Source of the DNA: Leuctra nigra
Taxonomy: Eukaryota > Arthropoda > Insecta > Plecoptera > Leuctridae
Length of the DNA stretch: 64,000 nucleotides
Reading direction: 5' to 3'
NCBI GenBank assembly: GCA_934045905.1
Contig: OW203769.1
Coordinates: forward strand, 31,747,345-31,811,344
The notes below the pieces were generated by a model. The model was not told where the DNA came from. It did not search any database and saw only the letters and a program-made list of their open reading frames with translations. Made by a program: the position numbers and the translations under genes. Positions 25,482-38,300 of the stretch are shown in pieces (within the stretch, counting starts at the first letter, position 1; each line of letters starts with the position of its first letter).

Positions 25482-26207
25482 ATGAGTCGTATTGTCCAAG
25501 TGTTTCAAGCTGGCCGTATGAATTATAGAACAGCGTTAGATTTACAAACTTTTCTTGCAAGTCGTCACCACGACAAATTGTCAACTGCAATCAACCCCAA
25601 CGTTATAGTCTTAGTAGAACATCAACCAGTTTACACAACAGGTATTCGCTCAAAATCCTACACGGCCGAAGATGAAGAAAAACTGAAACGTTTGGGAGCT
25701 GAATTCTATCGAACGAATCGTGGAGGTTTGATAACTTTTCACGGTCCGGGCCAGTTAGTCGCTTACCCGATCCTCAACTTGAAGCATTTCACACCGAGCG
25801 TACGTTGGTATGTGAGTCAGATCGAGAACACAATCATCAATCTGTGTCAAGAGTTTGGAATCATTGCCTACACTTCCCCTCACACTGGTGTCTGGGTGAA
25901 CGACAAGAAGATATGTGCCATCGGAATACACGGCAGTCGTTTCGTGACTACACACGGTTTAGCTTTGAATTGCAATACAAAACTAGACTGGTATGACTAC
26001 ATTGTGCCATGTGGGATCGAGGGAAAAGGTGTCACATCATTGTCTAAAGAGCTAAGTAAAATTGTGACCATCGAGAATGTTGCTGGACCTTTCTTGAAGT
26101 CGTTCAGTGAATTATTTGACTGTGAATTGTGTTATTTTCCTCAAGATGAGCTGGATAGAATTGTGAAGACGATTAGTGAGAAAGAAGAGAAGAGGACATG
26201 TAATTAA
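25482..26207 (+). CDS. LIPT2: Octanoyl-[acyl-carrier-protein]:protein N-octanoyltransferase (LipB family), mitochondrial
   Basis: LIPT2 moves octanoate from mitochondrial acyl carrier protein to the lipoyl domain of GCSH, the first step of protein lipoylation. One uninterrupted 241-aa reading frame carries the LipB signatures in order: LVEHQPVYTTG (44-54), RGGLITFHGPGQLVAYPILN (80-99), GVWVNDKKICAIGIHG (136-151) with VTTHGLALN, and DYIVPCGIEGKGVTSL (172-187). Lys143 and Cys177 are 34 residues apart, the same spacing as the catalytic Lys135/Cys169 pair of E. coli LipB. Length is normal for the family and the gene has no introns. It is head-to-head with the glycosidase gene and only 116 bp upstream of the EFHC-type start codon. 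No AATAAA lies in that gap; the first one is at 26455-26460, inside EFHC intron 1, so the two transcription units probably overlap. Confidence 0.95.
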   Translation: MSRIVQVFQAGRMNYRTALDLQTFLASRHHDKLSTAINPNVIVLVEHQPVYTTGIRSKSYTAEDEEKLKRLGAEFYRTNRGGLITFHGPGQLVAYPILNLKHFTPSVRWYVSQIENTIINLCQEFGIIAYTSPHTGVWVNDKKICAIGIHGSRFVTTHGLALNCNTKLDWYDYIVPCGIEGKGVTSLSKELSKIVTIENVAGPFLKSFSELFDCELCYFPQDELDRIVKTISEKEEKRTCN

Positions 26208-26323
26208 TAAGCTGATAGTCATTATAAATCAGAAACAGAATCAGAAATCAAGTACCTAGAAGAGTGAACTTGACAAGTTGGAAAGAGAGAACAATATTAT
26301 TTTCGTTGTAAATTGTCGAGAGC

Positions 26324-29300
26324 ATGAATTTCGGAACAACAGTCACTAGTCATCATTTTGAGAAGGTAAGTACCTACTTAGTAGGTAGGTGGATCTGTAT
26401 CCTGAATGCAACAAGTATTAGGCTTCGTTGCTTAGTTACCTACGTTGTTTAATCAATAAAAATAATGACATTTGTTTAGTCAATCCACTGCCTTCTTCAT
26501 GCAATTCCAACTTGTGCCTCAAAACAACTACCTACCTAATCTGAACTATGTGACAGTAAACATATTGCTCAAATAAGAATCGATTGTGATTGTTTTTAGA
26601 TGCAGTTTACACAGTTTTGTACAATATTTGCAGAGTTGTAGGTAGTTCTTACTTGCTTAGATCTTAGCTATGGAAGGGCTTCCGTTACTACCAGGATATA
26701 GTTTTCGAGATATAAATGTAAGATTTTGTAATTTGTGGCATATCTACTCTAGGTATTTTCATGGTGCTCATGTTGCAACAATTGCTTTTAATTTAGGTAG
26801 CACAACACATCTCCTTTTAACGTTCTTTTCTCACGCCAGGTGACCAAGTTCCACCTCCAGCAGAAGTTTGACTTTAAGAATGGATATCGGGTGCCGAGGA
26901 CGGAATGGACTGGCATCGGCAAAAGGCCTCTGGATGCAGATTCAGTCGCTTTTTACTCTGCTCTTGAACCAATCAAGTAGGTGCCTATTTATGCATACCC
27001 TGCTGAAAAATCTTAGCAAGATATTGTAAACAAGATCTTGCAAGAACTTTGCAAGATCTTGCAAGATCTTAGCAAGATCTTAGCAAGATCTTGTACAGTT
27101 TGCTGCCAAAAAAACGTTAAAATTTCATAAAAAAATAAAATTTTCTATATTTATGAATACTCATTTGCATTCGGGTAACCTCTTCTGAAGTTTTGGACTA
27201 GGTTTGATTACACATTTCAATTATAAAATCCCGTGGAACCGCCGTGTTTTGAACCTGCGATCTCGTGGTCCGTAGTCGAGCGTCTTACCGAGTAGGCCAC
27301 CGGTGCAGACAAGACTTAGCTGCGCTAATAGTGATCATATTGAGTTTTCATATTTAAGTGAACATATTTATATTATTTAGTGGATCATTATATTGTTATT
27401 AACATGATAAAATAGGAGAAACGATAAATATTAAGATTTATTTATAAAGTAAATTGATCTGTGATATTTCCCCATAAAATATATCAGCTCACGCTCTGTA
27501 GTATAATTACTATAGTTGATTTTACTAGGTGATGTGGTGCAAATTTTCTAAGTCAATGAAGTAAAAATTCTGTAGTTTATATACCTTACTACTACAAATA
27601 CTGTAGTAAAAAGTCAATGAAGATACTTCAGAATTTACTAAACTACAATATAAATCGGCTATAGTAAACATACTGTAGATTACACTTTTCTTTACTACAG
27701 ATGAGATACTATAGATTTTCAATGAAGTATATATACTACCTATAGAACTTACTATAGCAAACTTATTCTGTCTGTAGTCAAAGTACTCTAGCTACATACT
27801 TCGAATTACTACAGTGAAGTACGTTCCCTATAACTTTACTATAGAAAACTGCAGTATATATCGCAAGTAGTAAAAACACTATAGTACATACTTAGAATTA
27901 TTATTATTATTTATTTATTAACAATTACTACAGTAGGTCAAGTATATTTACTCCAGAGTAAAAAACAGTCTATTTCAGCGGTAGTAAAAATACTGTAGTT
28001 TATACTTTAGTTTACCACCGATACTGTAGAATTTACTTCAGTAATCTATGGTATTATGGAGTAAGTTTTTGCATGTACTTCAAGTACTATAGCACATACT
28101 ATAGTTTACTACACGTTATTACATAATACTTTGGAATACCTACTTCAAAATATACTATAGGAAATTTTCCTAAGGGCCTTAGCAAGATCTTGAAAAAATC
28201 TTGGTAAGATCTTGATTAGGTCTTGTCAAGATCTTGATAAAATCTAATTAAGATATTACCAAGATCTTACCAAGATCTTACCAAGATCTTGGTAAGATTT
28301 TGGCAAGATCTTGATTAGGTCTTGTCAAGATCTTGATAAGATCTTATCAAGATATTACCAAGATCTTGGTAAGATCTTGGTAAGATCTTAGCAAGATCTT
28401 GATTAGATCTTGTCAAGATCTTGATAAGATCTTATCAAGATAATACCAAGATCTTGGTAAGATCTTAGCAAGATCTTGTTTAATACAAGATCTTGCAAAG
28501 ACCTTACCAAGATCTTGTCAAGATCTTGGTAAATCCAAGATCTTGATAAGATATTAGCAAGATCTTGGCAAGATCTTGGTTAATACAAGATCTTGGCAAG
28601 AATTTTCAGCAGGGTAACCTACTTAGCAATCAATAGGCCCCAGATTTCTTTGATGTTGATGTGCAACTAATTGAGTTTTGATATGACATTGATTGAATTG
28701 GAAAATTTTATTGTTGAACATCGTTTTGATGTTTATATTTTGCTTAGTTCACACTTCACAGCTATTATCTTGAGCTGGTACCTTGTTGATTTGCTCAGTT
28801 CAGTGGTGGAGTCAGAAAAATATTGCGGGGGTGGCAAAACAGGGCAGGCGCAAAGCAGTACGTATATAACTGTTGCAATGTCAATAATATTTTGTTGTCG
28901 AAATTTTAGGTTTTAAATGTAAAAAATTTGACTTTGACTAGGAACTTTGATTAGGTAAATATTGATCAAATATACCCTGTAGGTCTACTAATGGATATTC
29001 TCCCGCAGGTTTGACCCGGCGCTGACATACGGCCGCGTGAAGAACCGTCTGCCTCCGCCCGTGGTCCCCCACTGGGTGACGTACGACAAGAAGGCTCTGA
29101 CTTTCCGAGCGTTCTTCAAGCAGTCGGTGTTCGACTCGCCGGACGAGTACTATCGCGTGCGTCACGTGAACATCATCTACTTCCTGGAGGACGACACCAT
29201 CACGTGCATGGAGCCTTCCGTCGAGGTTCGTTTCACATCTAAGTAGTACATTCAGTGTTACTGTCATGCTCCATCTAGCTCCCTTTCTGGCTTCGTTATT

Positions 29301-32300
29301 TAGGTATAGGACTTTAACTTAAACTATGTTCCATTTTTTTTTCATTGGCCAACTAACTAAGATAGTTTAAAAGATTAACGTGGCGCGATCACTCTATATA
29401 TAGCACATTTATAAATTTAGTTTTGAAATTCAAATTACCATTTCAAAAACTTTTTACAAATTAGAACTTCATTTTAGTTAGAAAATTACACGATTTTACC
29501 TACTTGGCTGCCATAAGATAACATGGGGGAATAAAATACAAATTAGGTAGGTATCTCAGAAACTAGACACGAGAAGTATTTAATATTTTCAAGGATCGTG
29601 TATGGCGTGATTATCAATAAGTAGGTACTTTTACCTAGGTACACAAAATAAAGATCTGAGACTATGCATCATGTGATCGCGCCACCTTATTTAGATATTG
29701 TACAACATGTCTCAAGAAACTCAAGAAATCACTCAAGAAATCACCATAAAACGGTATTTGAACGAAACTGATAGGCTGCTGGTCAGGTTCCTAATAAATC
29801 ATTGATATTATCAATGAAATCAGAGCTCACATGAGTTAGCATCTAGACTATAAATGATGAACTATAAACAAAAATCAGCCTTCAATTTCTTTCAAACAGC
29901 GTTTTTACATTTACTTTTGTTGAGTGTGAGTGTACTACCTATGTAGTTAGCCATGTTGCCACAACACCAAGGAATGTCTGCAGAACAGCGGGTTCGCCCA
30001 AGGCCGTCTGATCAAGCGCGGTCGCATCCCCAAGCACGTGTCGGGATCCGCCTGGCACTGGAAGGACCTCAACATCGGCATCGACGTGGCTTTCTACGGC
30101 ATCGTCTTCCACACCGTGGGCTGCGACACGTTCACTCGGGTCAGTGCACATTCCTGACTCAATGCAGTTCATTGCTGTGTGGCCGACAAACTCAAGACTC
30201 TTTTGTCTGAATGTTGTCAAAAACACATTCCACATGACCATGCAAAATTTGGAGTTGATCGGTCTATCAATAGGGAATTCTCCTCTAAATTACATTTCCA
30301 AATAATTGCATTATTATGGTAGGGGAGACGTTGCTGAATACAGATATGTTATTAATTTTGTTGGGGATCATAAGTTTTCTTGGAATTGATTTACAAAGTT
30401 TGATATTTTTCTTCTAACTTTAAAACAGGAAAATTGATATTGACTTAATACTTCATAGGTATGTTGCCATGGCAACAATGTGTACCTATCACCATGGTAA
30501 CACATTGTTGTGGACTTAGAAATGACATCACAATCCAGATTCTCATTACATGCCGTTTTTCCCGCCAAAATGTCCCAGGACATTTGAAATACCTAGATTT
30601 TTATGAATAAAAATATTCCCAGCCAGAATCAACCGCCAGAAGATGAAGGAAGTACATCCTTCGAAATGTCGCGAACGGCCCTTATCAGGGCCACCAGCAC
30701 CTCCAACGGAACAAACCGTCACCACTGCCATGTCATTACAAGATGGTTCCGAAAACGTCCACGACATCAAAAATATTCTATTTCTCAAGTGATCAGAGTG
30801 TTTGTGATTATTCTTTGTGTTGTTATTTACAAATTTACCTTAATAAAATTGGAGCAGACTTCCCTAGGCCTATTCTATTAATAATTTTCAACCAATTACA
30901 TGATTTTTATTAAAATATGTATTTTAATTTGGATATATGGCAAAAGTTGACAACTAAGCCAAAGCCTTGAACTTTTCCAAGTTTTGTAAATACAATGCAA
31001 ACGTAAACAGTTTCAAAATGTGTATTCTCAAGATTGGCCTCCTGGGGGGCTATTCTAAATTTCCTTGTCGTCTCGTATCAATTGATACGGCGTCACTACC
31101 ATGTTAAATAGATAGCACTCCAGTGTGCAGTGAGCCCGTATCACGTGAAACGAGACGACAAGGGAATATAGAATAGCCCTCCTGGGCAGTGCAAGCAAAA
31201 TCAAAACAACAGAAAGCACAGAGAATCTGTGAAGCGTGTGTCGTGTCTCCGCCCCAGGAAATGATGCTCGATGTTCCTCGCAGGAGTTCATGGAGAGTCA
31301 GGGCATCGAGCTGAACGCGGACGAGGACCTCCCCCCCGACCCCTACATCATGGAGCGCAAGATGCGCGTGCATCCGGCGCTCACCAAGACGCCTATGGTC
31401 GACGACAAGCTGCGACGCTTCCTCGAGTACGACGGCAAGATACTCAGGTGCGGCATTCAGTGGATATTGGAGTATGCATACAATGTTCCTTGAGTTGCAC
31501 ATTCTCCTGCCAGTGTCGGTGACGTGCAGAATGTCCCCCAGGTTCTGGGCCGTGTGGGACCAGGAGAACAACGAGGATGGCGAGCGCACGGCGTACATCG
31601 TGTACTACTACCTGGCCGACGACTGCGTCGAGGTCAAGGAGCTGCAGGAGAAGAACGACGGCAAGGAACCGTTCCCGCTGCTGCTCAAGCGCTGCAAGCT
31701 GCCGCGGAACTGGAAGGACGTTCCACGTGAGTAGACAAGATGCATGGGCTTCATTGCTACATTCACGCTAGTACGAGCGGTTCCTCACACATACAGTTTG
31801 TTCCATTTCAAATGGGAATGGGAATTGCATGAGTCTACCACCAGATATCACCACCAGCACCATAATACCAGCTCGCTATTGGTTGGTTGTTTGGAGGCGG
31901 GAAACAAATTCAAAGGAGGCATCGGAAAAGATTCACTGCTAACTTAGCTGAAAAACTAACATCTTACTTACAACAAATGTAAATTACTTTTTAAATGTAT
32001 TTTGTTTATCCAGGCTATTATATAGATAATTGTATTTATTTTATGGCTGATTTAAAGCTCTAGTGATCGTTCCAAATATTCACCAAAGCAGAATTTTAAT
32101 GGTAGTGGTAACATGAACTTAGCCATGTGGGAGAATATATGAACTTCTCGGAAATCCATTCCCCTTTTGAAATGGAATACCTCGATTCTCGTGTCGTCAG
32201 ATCACCGAGGTTAAGCAAAAGTGACCGTTCAACTCTGTCCTGCCAGTTGCTGCCGTTGGGCCAGAGGGTGTTTGGGGTTTGGTGTGACGACACCCCTCCA

Positions 32301-35300
32301 CCTGTTATCAGTCTCTCGACGGCATTACAGTTATGCCTTAGGATGGAGATTTAGCCGATGCTTATGCAAGAAACAGTCTCTCATACGTAGTTAGTTAAGG
32401 AGGATCTGAATTTCACTCTTCATGAGGCAGAACAAACTTGACGTTTAAATAGAGTTTTGTGTTCTGCACGATAATATAAGTAAGAAAATTTAGTCAACGT
32501 GAACTAATTTTCTTAGATACATCAGAATAGATAACAATAACATACATAATATTAAATACAAAATACAAATACGAAAGTTTTGTTTAATATAGGTAAAAAA
32601 TAACAATGTGATTGAGTATGATGTGTGATTCTTCATCACAATATTCACTTTGCACCTGGAAAATAAGCGAAATGGAACTTAGGACTTGCTTAACTTAGGA
32701 ACTTAGTCAATTCCGACAATATATTCATACCAATACTAAAAGGTTTTATTTAATTTTTATTTATATTTTTAAATATTAAATCAATTTGGCAACTATTCCA
32801 AAATTAGCTTCAAATGTCTCGCCTTTAACTTATCTTGACCATTTCTTGGCCAGTTTCAAAGTGTCTTGTGCTCCTTTTGATTTAAAATCATAGTCGAGTA
32901 GCGCGAAACAGGTATGTGATTTGATGGGGATGGTTCTAGACATTCACCAATGTAAACGAGGAGGTTGGAATAACACTTGGAATAAGATGAATGATTCAAG
33001 GAACTTGATAGAACATTGTTGAGCAATCTTTAACTTTATTACTTGAAGTGAGCGAACAGTTGTCTTCTCCGCGACCAAGGCTCTTCTCTCGTCAGCCTCT
33101 CGGACACTAAGTAGAGCTCATCCTGCTATTTACTTGGCTTTTTCTGCTTTGCAAGCCTCGTCAAGAATTTGGAATAAGGCGTCGAGAGGTTTTTCAAATT
33201 TGCCTGAAAACAGATCATGAAATGCATTAACGTATGGGCTTCGTAACATTGATATGATCTCTTTCATAAGAAGTAGATTTGACAGTCGTTCTTCCTTATT
33301 TGCTTACGAATATCATTTAAAGAAAACATCAATTGAGCGAGCGTAGCGAGCGTCACCACGGTACTCTTATGGCACTTTCTCTGTGTGTTTTTTTTTTTTT
33401 TTTTTTTGTCCGCACAGCCCAGGCTAAACCGCACATTCAATCGATCTGAAACTTTGCACACATGCTAACGTAATCTATGCGGTCCCTGGGATCGTTTTTG
33501 AACGGGCTCCTGTGATTGGTTCAAGTTTTAAAAAAATTATCTTTTGATTGGTTGCTCCGATCAATTTGAAATTTAGCAAAAACATTGCAACCAACATTAT
33601 ACCCAATCATACAAAGCTTCAGTCAAATCCTCCCATTGGTTAAAATTTAAAACTATTTTTCATGTGATTTTTTAAATTTAAACTAGAACCGATTGCCCGA
33701 CCAACTTAAAAAACTTCGCATGGTCATTGGTACCAACATTTGAGGTATTTTTTTGCCAATTTTCAGTCCAATCTGTCATTTTTTTCAAAAGTTTTTGTCA
33801 TTTTAGAGACATTTTATTCCACAATCTTGAAATATTTGTAAAATGTATACTACATTTTCATCCCTGCCTTCTTTAGGCTTCTGCTCCAAGGCCTGTAGAG
33901 CAGCCAAGCGGTCCACAATTTACAGTAAAACTAGCGCATATCAAATCGGATGAAGTACTAATTATCTTTGGCAGTACGAAGGCCAAATCCTCCAATTGGT
34001 TTTAAGTTTAAATAATATCTTCTGATTGGTCGACAATCAAAATGTTCCGATTAAGTTCAAATTTTACATGGTGATCAAGACCAACATAATCTAAAATTTT
34101 ACACATGTTAGGCCCAATGAATCAAGTATTTTTTGTCAATTTACGAGTTTAGTATGGGTTGTCAAAGCTGGAAAAAGTATGTAGGAAAGTCACGACACAA
34201 TGGATCTGATATTCATCCAGAGTATTTATATGGAGATTGGAAAGTTGCACAGAGAAAATCGTCTTGTGCCGTGTCGTTTATCGAGACTGGGGATGTTGCA
34301 TGTTCTGTGCTCGCTCATCAACGCGTTACACTGAGCGTTTTCCTAGTTTATAGATTGCTTACAGCCTCATGTGCAATAGAATCACAAGTTTTGCAAATGT
34401 TGCACGTGTGTTTTCTTTGGTATCCCATAAAACACTACATACATAGTACCTTTGTATTCCGGGCTGGTTTTTCAATACACTGTTAAAACGATTAGTTAAG
34501 TTTATACGGCCATTCAAGGAATGCCATTGGTTGTTGCCGTGGCAATATGGTCCTCATCCACTGTTTAAAATTAAGCTGTGTATTTAAAAACCGGTCCTTA
34601 GTGAGTTTTCATTGTGGCCTTGACTGCCGTTGTTATAGCAACTAGGTTTGATGACACTACCCTATGGGGTTGATAAATCAACATGGTAAGCAGCAGAACA
34701 ACAATGCTACGTACCAAGCACCGAGTTCTCATAGAAATTCTTCTTCCTGTCGTCATCCGACTCGATCCATTCCTTGTACTTCTGTTTGCACTCGTCTGGG
34801 TCGCAATTGGCCTCGCAGTTACATTTGTCCTTGAGAATGAAGCACGCTGGGTCGTCTGGATCACTGGCTGCAATCACCACACTGGCCACCAGCACTGGAA
34901 GCAAAACAACCACATTCAACTTCCTTCTGGGTCCATTTGCTTATATTATACATAGGTACCTACTAGTGATGCCATCGGGTAGTAATTTTTGTACCCGGGT
35001 ACCCGCCAGCAGTACCCGGGCGGGTACCCGCCATCTTGGCATGATGGCGCCATCCCGCCATCATCCCGCCATCCCGCCAAAAAAAAAATTTTTTTTTTTT
35101 TTTTTTTGGATTTTAAGATGATGGAAGAATAAACAGTATACCTTTTGAGTTTTTAGGTATTGTTGCGCAATGGAAATAGCACAATTGAAAATAGGACTGC
35201 AGCAAATAGTGCTGCACTGTCTGAGTGGGGACCAGAGTGGTGTTGGAGGGGTAAATTAGCGTGATGATTCCCGTTGGAGAGAGGAATGGCTTGATTGTAT

Positions 35301-38300
35301 ACTCCCCTGCTCAATTGGCGCAAAAAAACAAAATTTAATCAAAAAAAAAAAAAAAAAAAAAATTTTTTTTACTTTTTTACTACTTGCAGGTTGTGAGTGT
35401 AACCCGGGTCTCCCATTACCCGGTTCTGACCCGGGTATCCGGGTACCCGATGGCATCACTAGTACCTACTACGTAGTAGGTAAATAGAGAATAATACTTA
35501 TTTTTTGTTGTAAAATTCAATGCCAACGTGGCCACAATAGATGGGCAGTCAATATTAACTTAATATGTCTGCACTTTATTTGTACCTACATTCCAAACTA
35601 TTCATGGAAAAAAAACTATTCAATACTTTGGGTATTTTCAGTTGTTCCAAAATAAATTCCAAATAATAAATTATGATTAGGCCTTTGGGATTACCTAAGC
35701 TTAATCATGTCGTAGTAACTCAATATTGGTCTTGGCAGAGCCAATCAGTAACTAGAAAAGTTGAATTTAATACTGTAAAATATATTTCATCCGACACAAT
35801 TTAACATTGGTAGTTCGGGTCTTATTCTACTATAGTATCAGTAGATTATGCTTTTAGAAGTCAGTTCTCACAAGGGTATAATAGACCTTGTCTCAAACCT
35901 ACCAATGCATGGGCAGAAAGCAATTTCAAAACAGTCTTACTCTTATCTATCAACAACAAAAATAAATAAATTGGTTACTTATATATAACTCAGGTAATTG
36001 AAACGGGTACTCGGTTCAAGAACTGAATCTGACCTTTATGAAGTTCTCGGACAAAAGCTTGTAGTTTAACTTCATACAGCCAGCGCAATATCGCTGAGTA
36101 AATTGAACACTTATCTACTTACGAAGAACAAGAGCGATGGTTTTCATGGCAGTTGCTGGTTTCTACTTGCTGGCTGATGTGAAGCAATATGGAGTTATCA
36201 CAGCACTTTTATACTGTTTGCATAATTATGTACTACCCTTCATTCTAATCTAGCGTAATTAATGAATTAATCTTGAACTGTCAAGTTAATACCTGTCACA
36301 ATATATCATTATTATTTATTAATTCATATTATTTATATTGCAATCTCGTACTCGATTCTTGCAACTAAAGGACAGTAATAAATAATTAATAAATAATTGA
36401 TAATGAATAATGATCAATTATATTTTTTTTTATTGAATCATCATCAATGATTCCACGTAAAAAAAAAATTAAAAAAATTAAAAAACAATTTAGTAATTTT
36501 ATTTTGAAATGACTGCAAATGGTTTTGAAAATAATAAAAAAAAAAAAATTGAAGGACCGACACATAGGTCGGTTTTGCAATATTTTTCTTATAAGCAATC
36601 ACAAGTCCAGAAATTGCTCATGGCAGATTTGTGATTGGTTAACAGAAAAAAAAGCCTCTCGCAAAAATGGTCCTTGTGAACAACCCTAAGCCTGAACCAT
36701 TCCTCCAAATGTGAGATTACCAGTGGCGGCTCGTGGGTTTTGAAAGTGGCGGGGCTAATAATTTGAAATCAGAAACAGAGTCATTGGAGACCGGGTGTGG
36801 GATTTTCTTCTTTGCATTGTTTTGAAAAAGTTGAACATCTCGCAGCTGATGAGGCCCAATGCGGTTAATTTCTAGTATTTTAGGGACGAGATCGGTATAT
36901 TCAAAATATTGTCAATTTTATTAATCTAAATCATTGTATATCACTCGCTAACTACTCAAAATCCAGCGCTTGACACCTCAAAATACCTCTCAGCTGTCAA
37001 CTAAAATGTGCCGCCTACTCGCTCCGTAGCGTCTGCGCAGTTAGCGGCAGGCAGGTTCAGCCGTGAATGCATGTGACGGGACTCAGCCCCGATGCTTGGT
37101 GACGTCAGCATGTACGCTACGCATGCTAGGGAACAGCAAGACAGCGAGGTGCGGGAATTGCACTGCATAAAGTAGCGCGAATTTTAAAAGCAGCAGGGCT
37201 AGCCCCGAGATGCCGGCAGAGCACAGCGGTAACATGGCGTGGCGAGTGGGGGCATACAAACAATCAACCGAACAGTTAAAAACGTAACCAATTACATGTG
37301 AAAAATTGTTTTTCGGACAAAATAATTAAGATACCTATCAAAAAATATAAAATAATTTTTATTTTCATAATCCTTTCTCTTCTTATCGTATTGTTGGTGG
37401 GGCTTAGCCCCAGTAGCCCTTATGGACGAGCCGCCACTGGAGATTACGCAATCATACATCATCAAGAGTTGTATCTCGTCGTTCGAACTTAGTCTAACAA
37501 TCCAAAACGTAGTTTCAGCAGTTTAAAATGTGCTGGGTATAGGTTTATTGCAGATAGAACTAAATGATTACCTAGGTACCTGTGCAATTTAAGGTTGCAG
37601 AAGAAGTTTTTATACCTCTTGAATAACCGATAATAGTTAGTTCAGACCGACGTCTAAAAAGTATTATTTCCACCATGCTTGTGTTCATAATACTTGTGGT
37701 TGCCATTCTGTTGTTTGGCAATGGAATCTCGCCGTTGCAGTTTTCCTAACTCATATTAAAAAACTCGTGACAAATTATCAATATTGATCAATGTTATGGC
37801 AATTGCCAATTTTTATGGTTCATATATGGAGTTATATGACACATTAAAAATTAAATTCCAATTTCAAGTCAAGATAATATAATCTTTACAAATCATACAC
37901 CAATGGGGTTGTTCACTGCCATATGCTCTCACTCGCAGCGCTAGCGGCAATGGAGGTGTCTCTCTCTGATTGGTTGGTCTCTGAATCCAAGATATATGAT
38001 TCAAACTCCCGCCAAGGTTTAAAAACCTTCCATTCCGCTAGATGCATTTTGATTGGCTCTCTCCCGGACGATTAGAACAGCAGCGCCATCTACAATAGTT
38101 TTGCGTGAACAACCCCATTGGTTAACAAATAATAAAATAAAGTGACCATCATAAATTTGCATATAAATGAATGTGATGTGATTTTTTACATTTCTTTGTG
38201 GTGGTTATTGTGCATTCATTTGCATGTGTTGTGTTTCATAGTTTCAGAGTACATGTGTCCTTGACTATCCTATCTCCAGTATCTGCTAACCTTGCCAGTG

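Larger units (their letters stand above)
26996..28616. repeat. Palindrome-rich element (AAGATCTT arrays) filling EFHC intron 2
   Basis: Inverted ends TACCCTGCTGAAAA / TTTTCAGCAGGGTA bound 1.6 kb. Both flanks carry arrays of the palindrome AAGATCTT in longer self-complementary units (CAAGATCTTG, TAAGATCTTA): a short one at 27008-27100 and a long one at 28170-28600. The centre has a tRNA-like segment and a second palindrome array. No exact 8-bp target duplication is visible. The element occupies about 80% of the 2,032-bp intron. Confidence 0.75.

Noticed and set aside
27229..27305. Functional tRNA gene
   Set aside because: A and B boxes are present, but the acceptor and T-arm stems do not pair, so it was kept only as a tRNA-derived segment.
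28170..28610. CRISPR-like array (regular repeats with spacers)
   Set aside because: Repeats are short palindromes with no constant unit or unique spacers, in a eukaryotic intron.
34133..34486. 117-aa plus-strand frame in EFHC intron 6
   Set aside because: No domain, no exon-like base composition, no signal for splicing into EFHC, and it lies antisense in an intron of the nested peptide gene.
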